Origin: Limnoraphis robusta CS-951 | GTDB lineage: Bacteria; Cyanobacteriota; Cyanobacteriia; Cyanobacteriales; Microcoleaceae | Length of the DNA stretch: 8,951 nt | NCBI RefSeq assembly: GCF_000972705.2 | Contig: NZ_LATL02000282.1 | Location: forward strand, 1 to 8,951 | Reading direction: 5' to 3' | In this document: positions 1-5,528 of the stretch, piece after piece | Numbering within the stretch: the first letter of the stretch is position 1 | Layout: each line of letters opens with the position of its first letter | Position numbers and translations under genes: made by a program | Notes under the pieces: model-generated | Database searches by the model: none | What the model was told of the DNA's origin: nothing | What the model saw: only the letters and a program-made list of their open reading frames with translations

Positions 1-1
1 T

Positions 2-715
2 GCGTTGCCAATGGAGGGACAAGCAACGGGCGGATGTCCGCTTTATTCTCATCCCGCCCAACTTTCGGATAACCGGGATTGTGTTTTGTGCATGAGTTGT
101 TTGAAAGCTTGTCCAAATCGTTCGGTTCAACTCAATTTTCGGTTTCCGGCGGCAGATTTATTAGAAAATCATCAAGGATTTCCTGCCGAAATTGCCCTAC
201 TGTTATTGTTGTTTGGCGGAATTTTTATCCATCACAGTCAGAAGGTTTTAAGTTTAGTGGGTTTAGGGGATTTACCGCTTGATTCTGAACATTTACTGCT
301 GAGTCTGCCGATTGTGATAGGGTTGTTAAGTATTCCGGCAATAGTAACCTATGGAGTGCATAAGTTAGCGCAAGCGTTTGATGCGGAAATGCCGGATTAT
401 GCGACGGTGATTTATGCTTATTTACCGATGGTTTTGGCGGTGAATTTAGTGCATTATATTCCGGCTGCAATTGGTGAGGCGGGTCAGCTTTTACCTGTTA
501 CTGCTCGAACATTTGGCTATAGTGGTATCGGACTGTTTACTTTAACTTGGAGTGAGGATGTAGCAGTTTTTCTGCAAGGGGTGACTCTGTTATCTATTTT
601 AGTTTTTAGTTTATTTCCCCTTCTTAAAATTACCCGTCGTCCCTGGCTGAATAATCTGCCGCATATTGGGTTAATGATAGTTTTGGTTGGGGTTTGTTTT
701 CGGCTTATGGTTTAA
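2..715 (+). CDS. Membrane-bound 4Fe-4S (ferredoxin-type) protein, C-terminal part
   Basis: The frame is open at the left edge, so this is the C-terminal 238 or so codons of a longer gene; the TTG at 5 is not a credible start. Near the visible N-terminus a cluster C-x2-C-x2-C-x3-C-P (CVLCMSCLKACP, about residues 26-37 counted from position 5) is the standard ligand set for one 4Fe-4S cluster, and a further GGCP lies 15 residues before it. About five hydrophobic segments follow (near residues 60-76, 97-118, 134-152, 186-207 and 218-235), so the cluster sits just ahead of a polytopic membrane domain. This resembles NapH/NosR/polyferredoxin-type membrane electron carriers, but the part that would settle the subfamily is outside the window. 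Redox role is inferred from the motif; partner and substrate are unknown. The following gene is 284 bp away across repeats and is probably not co-transcribed. Confidence 0.75.
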   Translation, partial: ALPMEGQATGGCPLYSHPAQLSDNRDCVLCMSCLKACPNRSVQLNFRFPAADLLENHQGFPAEIALLLLLFGGIFIHHSQKVLSLVGLGDLPLDSEHLLLSLPIVIGLLSIPAIVTYGVHKLAQAFDAEMPDYATVIYAYLPMVLAVNLVHYIPAAIGEAGQLLPVTARTFGYSGIGLFTLTWSEDVAVFLQGVTLLSILVFSLFPLLKITRRPWLNNLPHIGLMIVLVGVCFRLMV

Positions 716-738
716 GATTTCGATATCTCATAATGTTT

Positions 739-760
739 GTAGTGCGGGCATCTTGCCCGC
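739..760 (+). repeat. Small palindromic repeat, copy A
   Basis: A flank GTAGT is followed by a perfect 7-bp stem with a 3-nt loop: GCGGGCA (744-750), TCT, TGCCCGC (754-760). It has the same design as the palindrome at 914-935 in opposite orientation, with compensated stem changes. No T-run follows, so it is better read as a dispersed repeat than as a terminator of the upstream gene. Confidence 0.7.
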
Positions 761-786
761 TTGAATTTCCAAACTGATTCCTGATT

Positions 787-807
787 GCTACATATATCAT
801 ATATAGC
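787..807. repeat. AT-rich imperfect hairpin between the two palindromes
   Basis: GCTACATAT (787-795), loop ATC, ATATATAGC (799-807); eight of nine pairs match. The sequence just after it (ATATATAGCAGTAAGCGAA) resembles the sequence leading into the palindrome at 914 (ATATATACAGCAAGCGAGA), so it may be a decayed member of the same repeat family. Confidence 0.4.
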
Positions 808-860
808 AGTAAGCGAATACATTAGGACATTTCTAAATCCTAAAACCCCTTCACCGTCTA

Positions 861-888
861 CTGTTCCCTGTTCCCTGTTCCCTGTTCC
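861..888 (+). repeat. Heptanucleotide tandem repeat (CTGTTCC)4, STRR type
   Basis: Four exact, head-to-tail copies of CTGTTCC occupy 861-888. Short tandemly repeated repetitive (STRR) sequences of seven bases are a known feature of filamentous cyanobacterial genomes and vary in copy number between strains. The array lies between the two inverted palindromes and upstream of the cysteine synthase gene. No function can be read from it. Confidence 0.85.
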
Positions 889-913
889 CGATTCAAGTAG
901 CGCTATATATACA

Positions 914-935
914 GCAAGCGAGACGCTTGCACTAC
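914..935 (-). repeat. Small palindromic repeat, copy B (inverted relative to copy A)
   Basis: GCAAGCG (914-920), loop AGA, CGCTTGC (924-930), then ACTAC. Read on the minus strand it is GTAGTGC followed by AAGCG-TCT-CGCTTGC, matching copy A in flank, stem length and loop (TCT). The stem bases differ but stay paired, so pairing rather than exact sequence appears conserved. Confidence 0.7.
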
Positions 936-999
936 TATGATTTCTATTTGCAATTGACCTGAAAATATATCTATATTATTCATAAGGTAAAAGAAGAAG

Positions 1000-1935
1000 A
1001 TGAAAATTTACTCTGATATTACAGAAACGATTGGCAATACTCCTTTAGTCTATTTACAAAAGTTGCCTCAGCATTTTAATTGTGTAGCTGAGATTGCTTT
1101 GAAGTTAGAAAGTTTAAATCCGGCAAAATCGGTGAAAGATAGAATTGCGATTAGTATGTTGAATGAAGCGGAAAAAGCGGGATTAATTCAACCTCGTATT
1201 TCGACAATTATTGAAGCGACTTCTGGCAATACAGGCATTGGTTTGGCGATGGTTTGTGCGGCGAAAGGCTATCGGTTAATTTTAACGATGCCGGATAATA
1301 TGAGTCAGGAACGTCAACAAATTGTTAAGGCTTATGGTGCAGAAATTATCACCACTCCCGCTAAAGCAGATATGGCGGGGGCTATTGCTAAAGCAAATGA
1401 ATTACTGGCGAGTATTCCTCATGCTTTTTCCCCTCAACAATTTAGCAACCCAGCTAACCCGAAAATTCATTATCAAACCACTGGCGTTGAGATTTGGGAA
1501 GATACAGACGGTAAAGTTGATATTCTCGTTGTGGGTGTGGGAACGGGAGGCACGTTAACGGGGGCGGGATATTATCTAAAAAAACAAAAGCCTGACTTAA
1601 AAATTATAGCAGTTGAACCTGTTAATAGTGCGGTTTTGATTGGGAAGTCTGCGGGACTTCATAATATTCAGGGGATTGGCGCTGGTTTTATTCCTGATAT
1701 TTTGCGGACGGATTTAATTGATGAAATCGTACAGGTGACAGAAGAACAAGCCTATGAAATTGGGCAGAAATTAGCAACAGAAGAAGGTATTTTGAGTGGA
1801 ATTTCAACGGGGGCAATTGTTTATACTGCTCTACAACTTGGACAGCGTTTGGACTGTCAAAATCAGCTTATTGTCGCGTTTCAACCCAGTGGAGGGGAAA
1901 GATATCTCAGCACAGAACTGTTTAAATTTAGTTGA
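1000..1935 (+). CDS. cysK: Cysteine synthase (O-acetylserine sulfhydrylase), PLP-dependent
   Basis: Catalyses O-acetyl-L-serine + sulfide -> L-cysteine + acetate in the cytoplasm, the last step of sulfate assimilation. The 311 residues match the usual family length. Visible hallmarks in order: TIGNTPLV (10-17); NPAKSVKDR (40-48), whose Lys46 is the expected Schiff-base lysine for PLP; ATSGNTG (73-79), the substrate-binding loop; GVGTGGTLTG (179-188), the PLP-phosphate loop; and PSGGERYLST near the C-terminus, typical of the CysK/CysM group. The ATG at 1000 is preceded by a purine-rich stretch (AAGG at 984-987, AAGAAGAAG just before the start) rather than a strong Shine-Dalgarno. No cysE or sulfate-transport gene is adjacent, so it appears to be a stand-alone gene. 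Cyanobacteria often carry more than one paralogue; CysK versus CysM (thiosulfate-using) cannot be decided from motifs alone. Confidence 0.93.
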   Translation: MKIYSDITETIGNTPLVYLQKLPQHFNCVAEIALKLESLNPAKSVKDRIAISMLNEAEKAGLIQPRISTIIEATSGNTGIGLAMVCAAKGYRLILTMPDNMSQERQQIVKAYGAEIITTPAKADMAGAIAKANELLASIPHAFSPQQFSNPANPKIHYQTTGVEIWEDTDGKVDILVVGVGTGGTLTGAGYYLKKQKPDLKIIAVEPVNSAVLIGKSAGLHNIQGIGAGFIPDILRTDLIDEIVQVTEEQAYEIGQKLATEEGILSGISTGAIVYTALQLGQRLDCQNQLIVAFQPSGGERYLSTELFKFS

Positions 1936-1963
1936 TTTTTAAACTCAACAAATATTAGTGAAT

Positions 1964-2113
1964 TTAAACTTTTATGGTTTTTTTGAACAGTTCTATTTTA
2001 GTCGGGTTTTCCCGTTTATTCTTCTCTAAAACTGCATCGGTTTCTGAAAGGAAAACATCTACTTTCGTTAAAGCAGTTGAAGTATCCACTAAAACATAAA
2101 TTTCGACATCCAT
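1964..2113 (-). CDS. Possible small hypothetical protein, 49 aa
   Basis: A 49-codon frame runs from ATG at 2113-2111 to TAA at 1966-1964 on the minus strand. Its start is supported by an AGGAG about nine bases upstream (minus strand), a better ribosome site than several larger genes here have. The N-terminal half (MDVEIYVLVDTSTALTKVDV) looks like ordinary soluble protein with alternating beta-prone residues; the C-terminal half is lysine/glutamate-rich (for example KNKRENPTKIELFKK). There is no membrane segment or signal peptide. I do not recognise the family. It converges on cysK, with 28 bp between the stop codons. It could be a real small gene or the surviving N-terminus of a decayed longer one. 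Confidence 0.5.
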   Translation of the reverse strand: MDVEIYVLVDTSTALTKVDVFLSETDAVLEKNKRENPTKIELFKKTIKV

Positions 2114-2207
2114 CTTCTAAACTCCTGAATATTGGGCTAGGTTCATTTTCTCGGCTTATTTGTGCTTTTCGGGACGATTTACAAAATTAGATTAACTCTA
2201 ATATTAA

Positions 2208-2460
2208 GGCGGGTTTATGTCAATCTCGGGCTGATATTCTAGCTCTTAGAGAACCCGCCCCTACAGGAATTAAACTTCTTGAACTCGATGTTATCTCACT
2301 CCATTTTTTACCACATTTACTAAAATTTCAGGCTAGGGCGGGTTTATGTCAATCTCGGGCTGATATTCTAGCTTTTAGAGAACCCGCCCCTACAGGAATT
2401 AAACTTCTTGAACTCGATGTTATCTCACTCCATTTTTTACCAGATTTACCAGCATTTTAG
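2208..2460. repeat. 129-bp tandem duplication including the 3' end of the glycosyltransferase gene
   Basis: Copy 1 (2208-2336) and copy 2 (2337-2465) lie head to tail with an offset of exactly 129 bp. Over 2208-2313 versus 2337-2442 they differ at one base (C2245 versus T2374); similarity then weakens and fades by about 2331/2460. Copy 2 overlaps the last 14 codons and stop of the gene at 2420-3541. Copy 1 therefore holds a second, disconnected version of the C-terminal coding end (reading LVNVVKNGVR-stop against LVNLVKNGVR-stop). Each copy carries a long inverted repeat: GGCGGGTT/AACCCGCC (2208-2215/2252-2259, and GGGCGGGTT/AACCCGCCC 2336-2344/2381-2389). Confidence 0.9.
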
Positions 2461-3541
2461 CTATTGTTTCACTTCCAGTTTTATCCAAAACCTCAGACAA
2501 ACGAGGCTGGTTTAACGGTTGGTGTATAAATTCCCAATTGCTTTCAAAAAATTCCCCATCGGTTAAAATTTGATGAGAGCTATAATTTTGTAACCCTTCT
2601 AATAAAATTTGGGCTTCGGCGAACCCTTCTCTAGACAAAGTTACAATGGGAATATTTAACCGCATGGCTTCTGAATAGGTACTAAACCCCGGTTTAGAAA
2701 CCACTCGTCCACATAAAGGCATTAAGTCAACGGGGCGAATATGTGTATAATCGATTGAACTGTTGACTTGTGCTTTTTGAGTCTGGACTGAGATTAAATT
2801 GGGTAAATTAGGCGCATTTTTATCAAAGGTGATAAAGGTAAACTCTGGGAAGCTTTGTAGATTTTCATAGGGAATTCTAGCTAAACTTAATCCCCCAAAT
2901 GTCAAAAGAATTGTTTTTTCAGGTGGGGTATTAATTTGAAAGTCTTCTCGGAGTGTATCTAAATTATAACGCGGATTTCCTCCCGTTAAACCTACGTCTG
3001 TAATATTAGGAAAAGCACTCATTTCTTCGTTGAGAGGAAGCCGGAACAAGCCATTACATTGACTAAAACAATCCGCAACCCAATCGGCGATTTCTATAAA
3101 TTCTCCGCCCCAATCTCGATAGATAAAATCCCAGCCAAAGTTACTCATCATATAACCCGGAATTCCGGCTATTTTTGCAATAGAAGCGGCTAAAGGTGGA
3201 ATATCCGCCAAGACTAAATCAACGCGATTTTGACGGATAAAATTAACTTCTCCGGCGATAATCGAATTTTGTTGTTTGCGAATTTCCTGTAATTTTTCGA
3301 GAGTTGCGGCTTTATTCATCGTTAAACTATCCGACTGAATAACCCCGACATCAAACGCCCGAGGACGTAAGATAAAGTCACCTTCGATATAGGATTCTAA
3401 CAACCAACGCGGCGCCGTTGTGACTAAAATTAACAGGCTATCTGGACAAAGATGTTGAATTTGGGCGGCGACAGAAGCAGCACGAACGGCATGGCCAAAT
3501 CCATGATTGGTGATAGCAATATAAAAAGTAGGTCTAGACAT
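2420..3541 (-). CDS. GT-B-fold glycosyltransferase-like protein (L-arabinokinase N-domain type)
   Basis: A 373-residue soluble protein of GT-B design. The N-terminal half has HGFGH at 13-17, a Gly/His loop like those that open MurG/UGT-type enzymes, then DVGVIQSDSLT (64-74), ADIPPLA (112-118) and NFGWDFIY (134-141). This order and wording closely recall the N-terminal glycosyltransferase-like domain of plant L-arabinokinase (ARA1); here there is no GHMP-kinase part, so it is the free-standing form. The C-terminal half has LLTFGG (opening the second Rossmann domain) and SKPGFSTYSEA (from 282), corresponding to the sugar-nucleotide-binding region of GT-B enzymes. Donor, acceptor and even catalytic activity are unknown. 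The start at 3541 has only a weak ribosome site, but a good -10 lies 29-34 bases upstream. The 3' end is duplicated downstream (see 2208-2460). Transcribed away from the YbjN-type gene. Confidence 0.75.
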   Translation of the reverse strand: MSRPTFYIAITNHGFGHAVRAASVAAQIQHLCPDSLLILVTTAPRWLLESYIEGDFILRPRAFDVGVIQSDSLTMNKAATLEKLQEIRKQQNSIIAGEVNFIRQNRVDLVLADIPPLAASIAKIAGIPGYMMSNFGWDFIYRDWGGEFIEIADWVADCFSQCNGLFRLPLNEEMSAFPNITDVGLTGGNPRYNLDTLREDFQINTPPEKTILLTFGGLSLARIPYENLQSFPEFTFITFDKNAPNLPNLISVQTQKAQVNSSIDYTHIRPVDLMPLCGRVVSKPGFSTYSEAMRLNIPIVTLSREGFAEAQILLEGLQNYSSHQILTDGEFFESNWEFIHQPLNQPRLSEVLDKTGSETIAKMLVNLVKNGVR

Positions 3542-3569
3542 AAATGAACTCGGTTAGATACCGACATCT

Positions 3570-3597
3570 ATTATAATAATTGATCACCGACTCCAAA
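3570..3597 (-). promoter_or_regulatory. Candidate promoter for the glycosyltransferase-like gene
   Basis: On the minus strand TTTGGA (3597-3592) is separated by 16 bases from a perfect TATAAT (3575-3570), giving a predicted transcription start near 3563 and a leader of about 20 bases before the ATG at 3541. The -10 is consensus; the -35 is only partial. Confidence 0.45.
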
Positions 3598-3780
3598 TTA
3601 TTTTCTATAATGATCTCATAATTAACTGACAAAAAAACCAAAAAATATCAACTCTAGTCTTGATTTTATTCATCAATCCATACTATAATTTTTGTATCGC
3701 ATCCCTGCTTCGCCATCGGGTAGCCTGCCACTGGCTTGCTGACTCTCATGCAATCACAATTCAGACAGTACCGTTAATTT
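3598..3780. other. Divergent intergenic spacer with a GC-richer island
   Basis: This is the middle of a 333-bp gene-free stretch between the divergent genes at 3541 and 3875. Most of it is AT-rich, but about 3698-3752 is clearly GC-richer and contains small dyads (AGCC 3722-3725 with GGCT 3733-3736; GCCA/TGGC inside them). It may be a fragment of a dispersed repeat. I see no credible ORF, tRNA or riboswitch. Confidence 0.4.
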
Positions 3781-3810
3781 TTGTTCGACGAGTTATAGAA
3801 ATGATATAAA
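3781..3810 (+). promoter_or_regulatory. Candidate promoter for the YbjN-family gene
   Basis: TTGTTC (3781-3786), an 18-base spacer and TATAAA (3805-3810) predict a transcription start near 3817. That is downstream of the TTG at 3812, which argues for an internal ATG (3875, or less likely 3833) as the real start. Confidence 0.35.
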
Positions 3811-3874
3811 TTTGATAACAACTGCTCTAAAGATGCTAAAACGAGTGAGAAGCATCAAGACAATAAATAGAGAT

Positions 3875-4318
3875 ATGAAGTTTGAGACTCTCAAGCAAGA
3901 AGCTTGCTACGAAAAAATTGAGCGCTGGATGCGGGAACTTTACGGTAAATTTCCTTGTCCGAAATCAGAAGTTCCAGGACTTGCTCTGTTTATGGGTTCG
4001 GCTCAGGTGGAAGTGTTAGTCTTTCCTTGGGGGAAAGATGATGCTATAATTACAGCCCGATCCTATGTCGTAACAGGAGCCGAACTCACTCCAGACTTAA
4101 TGCGTTTTCTATTACGAGAAAATCACAATATGCGTTTCGGGGCGTTTGGAGTGGATGAACGGGGGGATATCGTATTTGAGCATACAATTGTGGGTTCAAC
4201 TTGCGATAAACTTGAACTAGAAGCCTCCGTGAATGCAGTGTTAGAAATTGCTGATGATTATGATGATAAAATTGTAGAACGATGGGGAGGAAAACGAGCC
4301 TTAGATCGGTTGAATTAG
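3875..4318 (+). CDS. YbjN domain-containing protein, cyanobacterial type
   Basis: With the ATG at 3875 this is a 147-residue, soluble, acidic protein of the YbjN family, whose fold resembles type III secretion chaperones. Visible family blocks are ERWM (16-19), a hydrophobic strand ending in FPWG (50-53), ARSYVVTGAEL (61-71), DLMRFLLRENHNMRFGAFG (74-92), FEHTIVGSTCDK (101-112) and RWGGKRAL near the C-terminus. These blocks are shared with many uncharacterised cyanobacterial homologues; E. coli YbjN has been linked to stress and motility regulation, but that role cannot be transferred. The frame runs upstream to a TTG at 3812 and an ATG at 3833; I prefer 3875 because the extra Lys/Arg-rich residues look unlike the domain and a likely transcription start (near 3817) follows the TTG. 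No strong Shine-Dalgarno is visible. Confidence 0.85.
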   Translation: MKFETLKQEACYEKIERWMRELYGKFPCPKSEVPGLALFMGSAQVEVLVFPWGKDDAIITARSYVVTGAELTPDLMRFLLRENHNMRFGAFGVDERGDIVFEHTIVGSTCDKLELEASVNAVLEIADDYDDKIVERWGGKRALDRLN

Positions 4319-4339
4319 TGAAAGATAGGGATGAGTTCA

Positions 4340-4444
4340 TTAACGGTTATGGTTAATCAACGCCTGAATTTTTTCTAAGGATAATCCGGTGATTTGCATA
4401 ACTTGTTCCTGACTCATTCCCTGTTGTAAAAAGTTACGATCAAC
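4340..4444 (-). pseudogene. C-terminal remnant of an Rpn/PD-(D/E)XK nuclease-like protein
   Basis: On the minus strand 34 codons up to a TAA at 4342-4340 read NFLQQGMSQEQVMQITGLSL followed by EKIQALI. The pattern (LL)xQGMSxExVxxITGLSxExIxxL is what I know from the C-termini of cyanobacterial Rpn-family (recombination-promoting nuclease/putative transposase, PF12784-like) and related Uma2-neighbour proteins. The frame is closed upstream by an in-frame TAA (4447-4445), and nothing before it restores the nuclease domain, so only the tail survives. The break coincides with a perfect small hairpin (CAACTT 4441-4446, loop ATAG, AAGTTG 4451-4456). The family assignment rests on a short stretch. Confidence 0.55.
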
Positions 4445-4524
4445 TTATAGAAGTTGAGACTCTTATATTCACCGAACCACCGAACTAAACTGATGAGACT
4501 CGCTCCGTTCAGTCTAATAAAGAT

Positions 4525-4568
4525 CAAAAAAGCGATCGCCTGATTTTATGATAATCAATGGCGATCGC
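4525..4568 (-). terminator. Intrinsic terminator of the minus-strand EEP gene, built from two HIP1 sites
   Basis: The arms are GCGATCGCCTGATT (4532-4545) and AATCA-AT-GGCGATCGC (4553-4568): a 9-bp GC-rich stem from two HIP1 octamers plus a 5-bp extension, with a 2-base bulge and a 7-base loop. Read on the minus strand the hairpin is followed at once by TTTTTT (4531-4526), the layout of a rho-independent terminator. It lies 27 bp past the stop codon of the gene at 4595-5443. No U-tract follows on the plus strand, so it should act mainly in the minus direction. Confidence 0.7.
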
Positions 4569-4594
4569 GATGGCACAAAAATTCGATTCAAAAT

Positions 4595-5443
4595 CTAAGG
4601 AATGCTAAAATTAGCCGTCAGGGGATAATGATCAGAAAATCCTTCCTTCTCTTTTTGACAAACCTGTTTTTGAATCAACAAAACATCAGATTCAGCCGGC
4701 CAAATTTTCGCCATCTGAGACACAAAAACATAATCTAAAATACTGGCATATTTTGGATCACATTGAGTTCCTGTTGGCGGACAAGAATTGGTTTTCAGAC
4801 AATTTGGCTTAATCCAGGTCATCACCTCTTTTTTCAAAAAGATATCAAAAGCCTTATTCCCCTTTTTATCGACTAAATCATAGTCAAAGTTATAATCGCC
4901 AACCGCAATAACAGGTAAGGATTGTGCTTGCGCCCAATTGCGTAAATTTTCAGCTTGTTGATTGCGTTTAGTCTCACTTCCTCGGTTAAAATGATTAACC
5001 GTAAACAAGAACTCTTGACCTGTGGGTAAAAACTTAAAATGAGCCACTAACGGCGATCGCGAACCGCCAATATTATTCAGTTCTTCACTCTCGACAAGCT
5101 GAAGTTTATTTTTGTTGTAAATAATTTGCAGCTTATCTAATGAACCTGTTGTGCCGAAGATCGAATCAAAATCCGCTCCGGGAAAAGCAACCGCCTCCGT
5201 AAAAAGATCCGCCGCCGCTTGATCTGCAACTTCCGAAAGTCCCCACAAGTCAGCCCCCGAAATTTCTCGAATATCCTCAGCCACTAACTGCGGATCAGTA
5301 TCGTTGAGATCGTCAGATTCAACATTATAACTGATAATAGACATGGGTTCGGCACTGGCGGGGAACGGGTGAGCGATCGCCACAAAGATTAGCAGTAAAA
5401 TTACACCGAATGCCTTGAGAATTGACTGAATTCTATATTTCAT
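4595..5443 (-). CDS. Secreted endonuclease/exonuclease/phosphatase (EEP)-family hydrolase
   Basis: A metal-dependent phosphoesterase of the EEP fold (DNase I / sphingomyelinase / inositol-phosphatase superfamily); the substrate cannot be told. With ATG at 5443 the protein has 282 residues. Residues 1-31 form a clear signal peptide: basic MKYRIQSILK, a hydrophobic core to about 24, and ASA before the cleavage site at 31/32. The family's catalytic elements are all present: SYNVE (Asn40), SEV (Glu71), VNHFN (His151), GDYN (Asp183, Asn185), an LDYVF element and SDHYPL (Asp271, His272). Four cysteines in the C-terminal third suit disulphides in an exported protein. The frame extends to 5530, but that would bury the signal peptide behind 29 residues and overlap the divergent gene's start; the ATG at 5443 has AAGGGG just upstream. 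A strong terminator follows. It starts 85 bp from the divergent hydrolase gene. Confidence 0.88.
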   Translation of the reverse strand: MKYRIQSILKAFGVILLLIFVAIAHPFPASAEPMSIISYNVESDDLNDTDPQLVAEDIREISGADLWGLSEVADQAAADLFTEAVAFPGADFDSIFGTTGSLDKLQIIYNKNKLQLVESEELNNIGGSRSPLVAHFKFLPTGQEFLFTVNHFNRGSETKRNQQAENLRNWAQAQSLPVIAVGDYNFDYDLVDKKGNKAFDIFLKKEVMTWIKPNCLKTNSCPPTGTQCDPKYASILDYVFVSQMAKIWPAESDVLLIQKQVCQKEKEGFSDHYPLTANFSIP

Positions 5444-5528
5444 AAACCCCTTTAAATTGGATACAGTTTTTGTCAGCTTGGCAAGACTGACTCCCAATTT
5501 GACAAGATCGCAGCCCAAGGAGTGACTC

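Noticed and set aside
79..470. Open frames inside the membrane Fe-S gene (79-282 plus; 225-470 minus)
   Set aside because: They overlap a clearly coding frame with a 4Fe-4S motif and membrane segments; no ribosome site or recognisable product.
861..888. Heptanucleotide repeats as a CRISPR array
   Set aside because: The 7-bp units are contiguous with no spacers; this is an STRR-type tandem repeat.
954..982. TTGACC with a -10-like TATTCA as the cysK promoter
   Set aside because: Spacing fits 17 bases but the -10 is poor and would leave a leader of only about 11 bases; better -10 hexamers nearby have wrong spacing.
2208..2465. The 129-bp direct repeat as a CRISPR or insertion-sequence end
   Set aside because: Two tandem copies only, no spacers, no transposase; one copy contains the end of the neighbouring gene, so a local duplication explains it.
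3812..3874. TTG start for the YbjN-family gene
   Set aside because: The extra residues are basic and unlike the domain, and the best promoter predicts a transcription start after this TTG.
4086..4340. Minus-strand frame overlapping the YbjN gene
   Set aside because: Antisense shadow of a conserved coding region; composition not protein-like.
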